This document shows, piece after piece, positions 44,828-53,149 of a stretch of DNA of 64,000 bases. The notes under the pieces are model-generated. The model did not search any database and was not told where the DNA came from. It saw nothing but the letters and a program-made list of their open reading frames with translations. Within the stretch, counting starts at the first letter, position 1. Every line of letters starts with the position of its first letter. The position numbers and the translations under genes were made by a program. Where the stretch lies: positions 1,116,501 through 1,180,500 of the forward strand of contig NZ_SRSF01000001.1 of assembly GCF_004803465.1 (NCBI RefSeq). Direction: 5' to 3'. Origin of the DNA: Neolewinella litorea (GTDB taxonomy: Bacteria > Bacteroidota > Bacteroidia > Chitinophagales > Saprospiraceae).

Positions 44828-45775
44828 TTATAAATGGGTAAACGCGGCAGTTATCTTTTGGTATAGGGTACGGGCGTGCCCTTCTTCCGCTTCGTGACTC
44901 CAGCCGGCAATGTGGGGCGTAAGCACAGTGCGGTCGCTTCGACGGAGGTACTGGTACGCTTCGGGCAATTCATCCGGGGAGAGTCTGACGAAACTCTGCT
45001 CTTCATACTCGTTGACGTCGAGGGCGGCGCCCAGTACGCGTCCTGCTTCCATGGCGTTTACCAGGTCGACGGTATTGACCAGCAGTCCACGGGCGGTATT
45101 GATCAGATAGACGGGTTTAGCGAAGGCGGCAAACCACTCGCGGTTGGCATAGTAGTGGTTGCCTTCCAGGAATATGTGCAGGCTAACGACGTCGGCCTCC
45201 CGCTGCAGGGTTTCCAGGCTCACGGCCTCGGCGAACTCATCACCGTAGTCGGTCCGGTATTTGTCGTGCGTGATTACCCGGCATCCGAATCCGCTCAGCC
45301 GGCGCGCCGTCATCTGCCCCATGTTGCCGTAGCCCACCAGGCCTACCGTCAGAAACTGGAGTTCCGTACCGACGTTACCGCGGCGTACCCACTCTCCGGC
45401 CCGCACCTGTCGGTCGGCCCGACCCAGGTGGTTGAGCAGCATCAGCAGCATCCCTACGGTGTGTTCCGCGACCGTGTGTTTGCTGCCTTCAGGACTGTTG
45501 AATACCTGAATGCCCTTCTTCCTGGCGTACTCTAGATCGATGTGATCGGTGCCCACGCCCCAGCGCGCCACGAATTTGAGGCGGGGTCCGGCGGCGTCCA
45601 GCAGTTCCCGGTCGATATTGAAGCGCGACCGGATCATCAGTCCGTCGTAATCCGGCAACAATTGCAGCACGCGGGCGCGGTCGCAGGCGCTGTGAACGGC
45701 AACGGTGTGTCCGTCCGCCTCCAGTTGCTCGCGCAGAAAGGGATGCGCGTCGGGGTCCAAAAAGATAACGTTCAT
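44828..45775 (-). CDS. D-isomer-specific 2-hydroxyacid dehydrogenase (SerA-like)
   Basis: The 315-residue protein has the two-domain fold of the family: an N-terminal substrate domain, the NAD loop TVGLVGYGNMGQMTARRL, YLINTARGLLVNTVDLVNAMEAGRVLGAALDV around the catalytic Arg and Glu, and LTPHIAGWSHEA with the catalytic His. It lacks the C-terminal ACT domain of classic phosphoglycerate dehydrogenase. SerA activity (3-phosphoglycerate to 3-phosphohydroxypyruvate) is likely but not proven. It lies ten bases upstream of the peptidase gene and may be cotranscribed. Confidence 0.9.
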   Translation of the reverse strand: MNVIFLDPDAHPFLREQLEADGHTVAVHSACDRARVLQLLPDYDGLMIRSRFNIDRELLDAAGPRLKFVARWGVGTDHIDLEYARKKGIQVFNSPEGSKHTVAEHTVGMLLMLLNHLGRADRQVRAGEWVRRGNVGTELQFLTVGLVGYGNMGQMTARRLSGFGCRVITHDKYRTDYGDEFAEAVSLETLQREADVVSLHIFLEGNHYYANREWFAAFAKPVYLINTARGLLVNTVDLVNAMEAGRVLGAALDVNEYEEQSFVRLSPDELPEAYQYLRRSDRTVLTPHIAGWSHEAEEGHARTLYQKITAAFTHL

Positions 45776-45811
45776 GGTCGCAAGGTACTATGGCTCCCCA
45801 GCCCCGACCAA

Positions 45812-48205
45812 CTACTCACCGACGTAGATGCGGTGTACCCGACTGCCGATGTTGGTCAGTATCTCGTAGGGGATGGTCTGTGCGGCCCGGGCCAGTAACT
45901 CGATGGGGTGGTCCGGGGAAAAGATCTCGACTTCGCTGCCTACGGTAACTCCGGGAATGTCCGTAACATCCACGGTACACATGTCCATGCAGATGCTGCC
46001 GATAGTGGGGGCCAGCAGTTGGTTGATGCGGACGGCGAACCTCCCCTCCCCCGCCAAACGCGGCAGCCCGTCGGCGTACCCGATGCTGATCACCGCGATG
46101 CGCCGGTCATCCTCGATGTGGCCGCGCCGACCGTACCCGATGGTTTGTCCGGCGGGCCGGTCGCACAGGGCGGTCACGGTGGTGGTCAGCGAAAGGGCGG
46201 GTTGGAGGTGCATACGCAGGCTGTCGTCGCCCAGGCCGTAAAGACCGATGCCCAGCCTGACCATATCGTAGGCCGCTTCGGGGAAGCGGGAAATACCATT
46301 GCTGTTCAGGGCATGTCGTTGCACCGGCGCGCCGCCGCCCTCGAGGTATGATTCATACAGGCGGTCAAAGGTTGCCAGTTGCTGCCGCGTAAACGAATCG
46401 TGGAGCGGATCCTCGCTGGCCGCGAGGTGGGTAAAAATGCTCGCCACGGCGGCCGCGGCCATTCCCTTGTCTGCGGCATACAGATCGTGAAACTCCTCGG
46501 GCTGAAAGCCCAGACGGCCCATACCCGTGTCCAACTCAATGTGAACGCGCAAATTCAGATTGTTCGCCCAGCGCAACTGTTCCGCGCGGTGCACGACTGG
46601 CTCCAGGTCATACTGCACGAGCAACGGGAAGCTATAGGCCTCGGCGTTGAGCACCATGATCGGGAGCTTTATGCCGCCGAGGCGCAACTCGCGCCCTTCC
46701 TCGGGATAGGCCACCGCGAGGTAGTCGGCACCCAGGTCCTCCAGGGTACGCGCCACCGGCAGGGCACCACTGCCGTAGGCCGATGCCTTAGCCATCACTA
46801 CCACGCGACAGTGGTCGGGCAACTTGCCCCGGTAGGTCCGGTAGTTGTGCCGCAGGGCCGTCAGGTCAATCTTCAGCGTAGTGCGGTGGAGTTGCCGGCT
46901 GAGCATGGTGGCTACCTGATCCAGGCCTTCGTAACTGGCGCCCTTTACCAGTACGGTCTGCCCGCTAAAATCAAGTTCTCCAATGGCTTCAACCAGACTG
47001 GTGAGGTCCTCGTAGAATACCGCTCCGGGGAAGTCGGAGAAAATCCGGCGGTTGGCGGTTCCTACCAGTAGCAGTCGCTTTATGCGGTCCCGCAACAATG
47101 AGTTCAGTTTGATGTCCAGATCGGGCATGTCCTGCACCGTGCCCAGGATCAGGGTGAGGGAGTCGAAGGGATCGAGTGTCTCGGCAAAGGATATTGCCGC
47201 GGCCAGCGCTCCGTAGTCGTTGCTGTAACTGTCGTTAATGACCGGTCCGCCGTCTCTGCCCTGCCGCTGTTCCAGCCGGTTGGTCAGGGGTACGAACCCA
47301 CCCGCAATTCCGTTTATCGTCGGCGTATCGATGCCGAGCAGGTGGGCGGCGGCGGCGGCGGAGCGGGCGTTTTCCAGATAGACCGCCGGCAGATCCGGAA
47401 ACCGGACATTCAGGGCCTCATTCCCTACTACCATATCCGCACCGCCCTCACCCTGCCAGGGGATTACCTTGCCCTGCTCAACGATATCGGCGGCGCGGTG
47501 CGGCAGCTCTCCCCTGCCCGGCAATATCAACCAGTCAACTTCCCGAAACAAGCTGAGCTTTTCCCGTTCCAACTCGGCCTGGGAAGAGAAATTACCCAGG
47601 TGAGCGGTCCCGATATTGGTCAGGATGCCATGGGTAGGCAGTAGAATGTGCCGCAGTTGCTCCATATCCCCGGGCCGGCTAATGCCTACCTCAAATACGC
47701 CGATCTCGTGGTGATCCCGCAATTGCCATACGGATAGCGGTACCCCCAGCAGGGAGTTGTATGACCTTGGACTGCTACAAACCTTGTACCGCGTAGCCAG
47801 CAATTCAGCGAGCCAATTCTTGACGATCGTCTTTCCGTTGCTGCCCGTGATGGCAATCAGGGGCAGGTCGAATTGGCGGCGGTGCAGGGCAGCAAGTTGT
47901 CGTAGGGTTGCCGCCGGATCGTCGACCAGGTTGACCGTCGGCGGGGATTGTCTGATGGCCCCAACAGCCCGCGCGATCGCCTCCCGGTGGCGGAAGAACT
48001 GCTGGCGTTGGGCAACAAAATGCCGCACCCCCAGGCGGATCAGGGCCGGTATGAACTCGTGGCCGTCCCGCCGCTGTCCGGGTAGCGCGAAGAACAGCAC
48101 CTTCTCGGGATCGCCTACCAACCGGCTGTCGATCACCAAATCATAGGAGTGATACTGTCGGTAGAGCCTGGCAATCGGGTAAGGAAAGTCAGCTTCGTGG
48201 TTCAT
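45812..48205 (-). CDS. murF-alr: Bifunctional MurF / alanine racemase
   Basis: This 797-residue fusion supplies D-Ala and attaches the D-Ala-D-Ala dipeptide to the UDP-MurNAc-tripeptide. Residues 1 to about 440 are the MurF ligase (VIDSRLVGDPEKVLFFALPG, ATP loop AITGSNGKTIVKNWL, DSYSNDYGALAAAI). From about 450 the protein is a PLP-dependent racemase: LKIDLTALRHNYRTYRGKLP, VVMAKASAYGSGA with the PLP lysine, and MVRLGIGLYGLGDD; the second catalytic base lies in ISIGYADGLPR. The fusion is known in Bacteroidota and explains why murF is missing from the dcw cluster. Confidence 0.95.
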   Translation of the reverse strand: MNHEADFPYPIARLYRQYHSYDLVIDSRLVGDPEKVLFFALPGQRRDGHEFIPALIRLGVRHFVAQRQQFFRHREAIARAVGAIRQSPPTVNLVDDPAATLRQLAALHRRQFDLPLIAITGSNGKTIVKNWLAELLATRYKVCSSPRSYNSLLGVPLSVWQLRDHHEIGVFEVGISRPGDMEQLRHILLPTHGILTNIGTAHLGNFSSQAELEREKLSLFREVDWLILPGRGELPHRAADIVEQGKVIPWQGEGGADMVVGNEALNVRFPDLPAVYLENARSAAAAAHLLGIDTPTINGIAGGFVPLTNRLEQRQGRDGGPVINDSYSNDYGALAAAISFAETLDPFDSLTLILGTVQDMPDLDIKLNSLLRDRIKRLLLVGTANRRIFSDFPGAVFYEDLTSLVEAIGELDFSGQTVLVKGASYEGLDQVATMLSRQLHRTTLKIDLTALRHNYRTYRGKLPDHCRVVVMAKASAYGSGALPVARTLEDLGADYLAVAYPEEGRELRLGGIKLPIMVLNAEAYSFPLLVQYDLEPVVHRAEQLRWANNLNLRVHIELDTGMGRLGFQPEEFHDLYAADKGMAAAAVASIFTHLAASEDPLHDSFTRQQLATFDRLYESYLEGGGAPVQRHALNSNGISRFPEAAYDMVRLGIGLYGLGDDSLRMHLQPALSLTTTVTALCDRPAGQTIGYGRRGHIEDDRRIAVISIGYADGLPRLAGEGRFAVRINQLLAPTIGSICMDMCTVDVTDIPGVTVGSEVEIFSPDHPIELLARAAQTIPYEILTNIGSRVHRIYVGE

Positions 48206-48221
48206 CAGTCGCTAAAGATCG

Positions 48222-48229
48222 TAATTTTG
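48222..48229 (+). promoter_or_regulatory. Candidate -7 promoter box (TAATTTTG)
   Basis: This exact TAnnTTTG match ends five bases before the ATG of the 231-residue unknown gene, implying a very short or absent 5' leader. It lies in the 29-base divergent spacer with murF-alr. No TTG is seen upstream at the usual spacing. Confidence 0.35.
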
Positions 48230-48234
48230 CCGCT

Positions 48235-48930
48235 ATGCAGGTTCCCAAGATTCGCCAGTCCGTCGAGCAATTCAAGGTATGGATGCCCACGGACGAGGCC
48301 CAGGAATACCTCCCCCTCTGGGAGACCCAACAAAACTGGCAGACCCACTTCGACGTCGAAGCCCGTGATTTGGCGGACAGCTACGACGCCGCCCTGGATA
48401 GCAAGACCAACCGCCGGCACTACCGTCGCGGGGGTTACGATCCAAAACGGAGTATGCTGGCCATCATGGAATGGGAGCCGGATTTCGTCCGCGACGCTTT
48501 CCGCGACCTTTTCAGCGAAGATCGCGACCTGGAGGGGCGTATCCAGCGCTTCGTCTTCTACGTCAATGAGTTGTTTAACCGCTACCGCGACGCCAAACCG
48601 AAGGCCCGGATCCCGACGCATTATCACGACGACGATTACAATATGGCCTCTATTTACCTGATGGGCCAGTACCCCGCCACCTACGCCCCTTACAGCACTC
48701 CCCTGTTGCAGCAAGTGTGTCAGAAGCTGGGCGCCAAAGACGTACCGCCCGCGGCCGACTTCCCCCGGTACACCAAATTGCTGAGCACACTTCGTCCGTT
48801 TCTGGAGAAGGACGAGGAACTGATGGCGACTTACGCGGATACCCTCCGCCCCGTAGATTATACGGGGGAAAGCGCCTTGCTGATGTATTGGTTCTTCAAA
48901 TTCGTGACGGAGCACCAGTCTGCTGAATAG
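48235..48930 (+). CDS. Hypothetical soluble protein
   Basis: This 231-residue protein has no signal peptide or membrane helix and no family I recognise. It is rich in aromatic residues and Asp/Glu/Arg. Stretches such as MEWEPDFVRDAFRDLFSEDRDLEGRIQRFVFYVNELFNRYRD and YNMASIYLMGQYPATYAPY look mainly helical. It is divergent from murF-alr with only 29 bases between the starts, so a shared regulatory region is possible. Any functional link is unproven. Confidence 0.72.
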   Translation: MQVPKIRQSVEQFKVWMPTDEAQEYLPLWETQQNWQTHFDVEARDLADSYDAALDSKTNRRHYRRGGYDPKRSMLAIMEWEPDFVRDAFRDLFSEDRDLEGRIQRFVFYVNELFNRYRDAKPKARIPTHYHDDDYNMASIYLMGQYPATYAPYSTPLLQQVCQKLGAKDVPPAADFPRYTKLLSTLRPFLEKDEELMATYADTLRPVDYTGESALLMYWFFKFVTEHQSAE

Positions 48931-49007
48931 CGTCCGATACCGAAAGGTGTTATCATCCCATTCGGCGACCGATGATAGTGCCCAAGGCGGAACTTATCCA
49001 AGGGTGC

Positions 49008-49796
49008 CTAGGCGGCGGCCCGTTGCAGTTTGCGGACGAGATCAATATCGGCCGGTGTAGTGAACAGCCCTTCGCCCTGACGGTCGTCGGTCACCTCCAA
49101 CTGCATGGTAGCGGCAAGTTCGCGGGCCAGTTTGCCCAGCTCCAGGGCGTAAGGGATACTGTATCCCTGGGCGGCGTAATGATCTACGATGCCCACCCGG
49201 ATACACTCGAGCGGATCGTGACGGAGCAGCAGTTCCCGCACCCGGTGGTTTCGATTGAAGGGTATATTCCGGTCGGTGAGCTGCTCACGTAGCTCCTCCA
49301 TCGTGATTTTGACGACGTTCTCCACGCGGTAGTGGTTCCAGTAGTCGCCGGAACCCGTACGGCGTACGTAAGCATTGTAGTGACGCTCTTCAGCGGCCAT
49401 TTGGCAGCTCAGGCGGGTCATGGCGCGGGTTTGCTCCAGCAGCTGCAGGGTCTGATCGGCAGTGAGCTGGACGTGGTCCGGGTACACTTCGGCTTCCTTG
49501 CTCAGCTTCGTCGCGATGGCTTGCTTGACCTTTGATTTAGTGTTCAGGGCTACCAGGCGGGCCAGTTCCAGGTTGAAGTAGTACTCGTGCACTACGTCCG
49601 TTTTGGTGTTGGTGGAGCGGGCATAATCCTGCATACCCACCGGTTTCCGGATCCCGTCGGCGAATTGGTATACGTCACGGATCCAGCTGCGGACATTGGC
49701 CTGATAGTGATGATCGGCCAGCCCTAGCGCGCGGTGCAATTCGCTCGCTTTGACTACCCGGGTGCCCTTCTTGCTGATTCTGATGGTAAGGTCCAT
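49008..49796 (-). CDS. AntA/antirepressor-like putative DNA-binding protein
   Basis: The 262-residue protein begins MDLTIRISKKGTRVVKASELHRALG. Residues 10 to about 100 (VVKASELHRALGLADHHYQANVRSWI, HEYYFNLELARLVAL) resemble the AntA/AntB domain found in phage antirepressors, which begins by specifying a two-helix DNA-binding unit. The C-terminal half (TMEELREQLTDRNIPFNRNHRVRELLL) is unrecognised. The family call is tentative. Its upstream DNA is markedly AT-rich compared with the neighbourhood, hinting at acquisition. No phage structural genes are nearby. Confidence 0.62.
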   Translation of the reverse strand: MDLTIRISKKGTRVVKASELHRALGLADHHYQANVRSWIRDVYQFADGIRKPVGMQDYARSTNTKTDVVHEYYFNLELARLVALNTKSKVKQAIATKLSKEAEVYPDHVQLTADQTLQLLEQTRAMTRLSCQMAAEERHYNAYVRRTGSGDYWNHYRVENVVKITMEELREQLTDRNIPFNRNHRVRELLLRHDPLECIRVGIVDHYAAQGYSIPYALELGKLARELAATMQLEVTDDRQGEGLFTTPADIDLVRKLQRAAA

Positions 49797-50011
49797 GTTT
49801 GAAACCTGCTGATGATGCAACAAATCTAAGACCTGTTGGAATAAGAAACAAGTTTAAAACAAAATATTTGTAATTAATTTGTGCACTGGAATGCGTAAAC
49901 CGGATTTTATCAACGCCTTAGCTATAAATATCAACAATTTGATTCCATTTCCCAGGTTGTGCCACCTCCAATCCGGGGATTACCCAACAAATACATCAGG
50001 CGAAAGCGCCC

Positions 50012-50019
50012 TATCTTTG
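50012..50019 (+). promoter_or_regulatory. Candidate -7 promoter box (TATCTTTG)
   Basis: This exact TAnnTTTG match lies 16 bases before the ATG at 50036, a plausible position for a short leader. A -33 TTG is not seen at the usual distance. Confidence 0.45.
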
Positions 50020-50035
50020 TAAAAAACACAGTGAC

Positions 50036-50470
50036 ATGTTGCGATCCGGATTAAAACTGCTCATCGTGCTGGTAATCGGTCTGGTAGCCTACAACTACTT
50101 CTACGGCACGCCGCAGGAGCGCAGGCAGAGCCGGGAACTGGTGGGCAAAGCACGTGATTTGGGTCAGGATGCTTGGGACTTGCTGCAAGGCGAGCGGGAA
50201 AAGATGCGCGCGGGTAAATACGACGATGCGCTGGATAAGCTTGAACGGCTGTACACTGACTTAAGCCAGGTGGCCCGGGATGGCAACGATTCCCGTTTGC
50301 TCGACCGCCTTTCGGAACTCACCGAGCGCCGGGAGTCCCTGGAATCGCTGGTAGATCGCAAGGAAGAACTCAGCGCCGCCGATCGCCGGAAACTGGATGA
50401 GCTTACCGCCGACACGGAAGTCCTGATGAATGAAATGGAAGCGAAAAGCGGATCGCGCGCCCCTTACTAG
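50036..50470 (+). CDS. Membrane-anchored coiled-coil protein
   Basis: The 144-residue protein has an N-terminal membrane helix (LLIVLVIGLVAYNYFYG, about residues 8-24) followed by a long highly charged region (from about residue 28) with repeated Leu heptads (KLERLYTDLSQVARDG, SLESLVDRKEELSAADRRKLDELTADTEVL) that should form a coiled coil in the periplasm or cytoplasm. No family recognised. Its last 41 bases overlap the start of dinB in another frame, so expression of the two is probably coupled. Confidence 0.8.
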   Translation: MLRSGLKLLIVLVIGLVAYNYFYGTPQERRQSRELVGKARDLGQDAWDLLQGEREKMRAGKYDDALDKLERLYTDLSQVARDGNDSRLLDRLSELTERRESLESLVDRKEELSAADRRKLDELTADTEVLMNEMEAKSGSRAPY

Positions 50471-51542
50471 GGACCGTAAGATCATTCACATCGACATGGA
50501 CGCCTTTTTCGCGAGCGTGGAGCAGCGCGATAATCCGGATCTGCGCGGCAAACCGATCGCGGTGGGCGGCAGTAAGCTTCGGGGCGTGGTAGCCGCGGCC
50601 AGCTATGAGGCACGGGTATTTGGCGTCCGCTCAGCCATGCCCAGCGTGACCGCCCGAAGGCTGTGCCCGCAGTTGATCTTTGTAAAATCGAATTTCGATA
50701 AGTACCGGGAAGTCTCGGATCAGATACGGGATATCTTCTATTCCTACACCGACCTGGTGGAACCCCTCAGTCTGGACGAAGCCTACCTTGACGTTACGGA
50801 ATCCAAGCGCGGTCCGGTATCAGCTACCCTCATCGCGCAGGCGATCCGGCAGGAGATCTACGCGACCACCCAATTGACGGCCTCGGCGGGGGTGAGTTTC
50901 AACAAATTCCTGGCGAAGGTGGCCAGCGACATCAATAAACCCAACGGCATGAAGGTCATCATGCCCGAAGAAGCCCCCGCCTTCCTGGCGGATCTTCCCG
51001 TGGAAGATTTTCACGGCATCGGGAAGGTGACGGCCGCCCGAATGCATAAAATGGGCTACCGCACCGGTGGTGACCTGCGGCAACTTTCGGAAATGGAGAT
51101 GGCCCAGCGCTTCGGCAAAGTCGGCCGACACTACTACCGCATAGTCCGCGCGCTGGACGACCGCCCCGTGAACCCGAACCGCAACCGCAAAAGCGTAGGG
51201 GCGGAGCGTACCTATGCTGACGACATCAGTTCGCCGGCGGTCATGAAAGAAAAGCTGGACTGGCTGGTGCAAAAGGTATTCAGCTACCTCGTGGAACGCG
51301 ATAATTTCGGTCGGACAGTCACCCTGAAAATGAAGAGCCCCGAGTTCGTCATCCACACCAGAAGCCGCAGCTTCAGTGGCGAGATCCGGAAACTGCAGGA
51401 CCTGAAGGAAATCGCCCGCCATTTGCTCGACGAAAACGTGGAGGAGGTCCCGGTAGTCCGCCTGCTCGGCATCAGCGTGAGCAATCTTGAGCGGGAAGCC
51501 GGCGATGCAGTGCAGCTACTGTTACCTTTTGAGGAGGAGTAA
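50430..51542 (+). CDS. dinB: DNA polymerase IV (Y-family)
   Basis: DinB is an error-prone polymerase for translesion synthesis. The 370-residue protein has the Y-family motifs IIHIDMDAFFASVEQRDNP (metal-binding Asp, steric-gate region), AASYEARVFGVRSAMPSVTARRLCPQ, SLDEAYLDVTES with the catalytic Asp-Glu pair, and TASAGVSFNKFLAKVASDINKPNG, followed by the helix-hairpin-helix and little-finger domains. It ends LLLPFEEE, partly like a beta-clamp-binding peptide (QxxLPF). The ATG at 50430 gives a 16-residue lead before KIIHIDMDAF. Confidence 0.95.
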   Translation: MKWKRKADRAPLTRDRKIIHIDMDAFFASVEQRDNPDLRGKPIAVGGSKLRGVVAAASYEARVFGVRSAMPSVTARRLCPQLIFVKSNFDKYREVSDQIRDIFYSYTDLVEPLSLDEAYLDVTESKRGPVSATLIAQAIRQEIYATTQLTASAGVSFNKFLAKVASDINKPNGMKVIMPEEAPAFLADLPVEDFHGIGKVTAARMHKMGYRTGGDLRQLSEMEMAQRFGKVGRHYYRIVRALDDRPVNPNRNRKSVGAERTYADDISSPAVMKEKLDWLVQKVFSYLVERDNFGRTVTLKMKSPEFVIHTRSRSFSGEIRKLQDLKEIARHLLDENVEEVPVVRLLGISVSNLEREAGDAVQLLLPFEEE

Positions 51543-51877
51543 GGTTGTTGAGTTAATGGGTAACTGAGTTGTTGTTTTTGCTGCCGCGTATTGATTTGCT
51601 ACCGCGCGTTTTTCGCTGCCCCACTTGCTGTTGCACTTTCTTAGGCTGCCGCGCTTCTCCTTGCTAGCACCGCCGCTCTCTAATTTGGTCATCGCGCCAT
51701 CCCTTTCTGTATCGATGACGCTGGCTGACGGCCCAGTTCTTGATTGCGGTTGATCTGTTAGGTGGGGTTACCGACAAGCAGTGGCCCGTAGTTGATAACT
51801 GTCAGTCAAATCGAACGCCGTGCGAAGCAAGGCGCCATGAGCAACACCTAATAACTCAGTGTCTCAACATCTGCCCA
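51543..51877. other. Non-coding interval with degenerate GCTGCCGCG repeats
   Basis: These 335 bases lie between dinB and the methyltransferase and show no supported gene. Between about 51580 and 51680 the words GCTGCCGCG, GCTACCGCG, GCTGCCCCA, GCTGTTGCA, GCTGCCGCG and GCTAGCACC recur with starts 18, 17, 12, 18 and 18 bases apart, suggesting a decayed short tandem repeat. The rest is unremarkable. Confidence 0.55.
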
Positions 51878-52702
51878 CTATCCATTCATCTTCTGAAACA
51901 TCAAAATGCCCCAGTCCAGACAGCCGTCTTCGGCCAGGCGGATGAAGTTCTTGTAAGTTTTAATACGTTCGTTGACGAAGCGTTCGCTGCTCTGCTCGAT
52001 CAGCTTTTCCTTATTGGCCTCGAGGGTGTAGAGGACTTTGGTGTAGTGGTGTACCAGTTGATCGGAGAGTTCCACGCTGTATATCTGTTGCAGGAATCCG
52101 CGTTTGGCGTCGCTGCCGTACTGTTCTTCCGTGATCAGTTCCTCCAGGGGAAGCTTTTTGATCAGTTTTTCGGAATCCGGGTCGTCGCAGGTTTCGCTGC
52201 GCATCAAGGCGCTGATGATGAGGCGTCCTTCGGGTTTTAGTACCCGGTGGATGGCGCGAAAGGTTTCCCGTTTCTTGCCGGTCAGGCTGAAGGCATCCTG
52301 GGCGATCACGAAATCAAAGTAATCGGGTTCGTAGGGCATATACTCCACGAAGCCTTTGGCGACTTTCACTTTTTTGCTCAATTCCAGCTCCTCGATCTTC
52401 CGCTCGTTGTATTCGTTCTGCTTTTCGTCGTCGTTGAGGCACCAGACCTTGCATTTGTATTTCTCGGCGATGTACCGGGCGGCGCCACCGAATCCGGACT
52501 GCACCACCAGGATCTTGGAGGCGCGCTTGATCCGCGGCAGCAGCTTGAGCATTCGCTCCGTGGTCTTCCGGTTCGCCTCGTACAGGCTCAGGCTTTTGGG
52601 CCGGTAGATACCAATGTGTAAATCGTCCCCGCCCCAAACATTGTGGTAAATGTGCTGACCTTTCTTTTCTTCGACGAACAGTGGATTGGGGTTGTTGGAC
52701 AT
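51878..52702 (-). CDS. SAM-dependent methyltransferase (sarcosine/dimethylglycine methyltransferase-like)
   Basis: The 274-residue class I methyltransferase has HIYHNVWGGDDLHIGIYRP near the start, a motif shared with glycine sarcosine dimethylglycine methyltransferases. ILVVQSGFGGAARYIAEKYKCKVWCLNDD (SAM loop; the usual D/E-x-G is Q-S-G here), FDFVIAQDAFSLT and VLKPEGRLIISALM follow. It may methylate an amine toward betaine, but the substrate is inferred only from the N-terminal motif. It is an isolated gene. Confidence 0.85.
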   Translation of the reverse strand: MSNNPNPLFVEEKKGQHIYHNVWGGDDLHIGIYRPKSLSLYEANRKTTERMLKLLPRIKRASKILVVQSGFGGAARYIAEKYKCKVWCLNDDEKQNEYNERKIEELELSKKVKVAKGFVEYMPYEPDYFDFVIAQDAFSLTGKKRETFRAIHRVLKPEGRLIISALMRSETCDDPDSEKLIKKLPLEELITEEQYGSDAKRGFLQQIYSVELSDQLVHHYTKVLYTLEANKEKLIEQSSERFVNERIKTYKNFIRLAEDGCLDWGILMFQKMNG

Positions 52703-52780
52703 AGGTATCGTTTACCAATTCCAACGTAGCAACACGAGTCTTGTTCGCAATTTGCTTACCATATACGCCGCGGCGTTCGG

Positions 52781-53149
52781 TCAGTCGCGCCTGGTCAGTT
52801 CCTGTTGCCAGCCCCGCACCTCTCCCAGTCGGAAACGAACGGGAAAGCGGGTAGCCTCCTCGATGTCTAGTTCCAGCCGGCAGAAGAACGCCAGATAGGG
52901 TCGTGCCGCCGCAAAATCGAAGGCAGCCGGGGCGGCGGGGCGTTCTGCTTGAATATAGGGGGCGCGCCCGCGGGTGCCGCCCAAAGTCACGGGCAGCCAG
53001 GCAGGGTGGCTGGGTCGGAATGGCACGTCGGATACCACCTTTAACGGCTGGTATTTGATGAACGTGGCACCTGCGTCCGCGCCCACCCGAAGTTGTGCGG
53101 GCAGGGAAATCGTAAACAGGAACAGCAAGGCCGTGAGCGGAATACGCAT
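52781..53149 (-). CDS. Small secreted protein of unknown function
   Basis: This 122-residue protein has a signal peptide (MRIPLTALLFLFTISLPAQL, cleavage after about residue 18) and a short mature domain with no recognised family. Its ATG shares one base with the stop of the VWA-domain gene (TAATG), so the two should be translated from one transcript. No membrane anchor or lipobox is visible. Confidence 0.72.
   Translation of the reverse strand: MRIPLTALLFLFTISLPAQLRVGADAGATFIKYQPLKVVSDVPFRPSHPAWLPVTLGGTRGRAPYIQAERPAAPAAFDFAAARPYLAFFCRLELDIEEATRFPVRFRLGEVRGWQQELTRRD

Noticed and set aside
49008-49796. A prophage or phage remnant region
   Set aside because: Only one antirepressor-like gene is present; no integrase, terminase, capsid or tail genes and no attachment repeats were seen.
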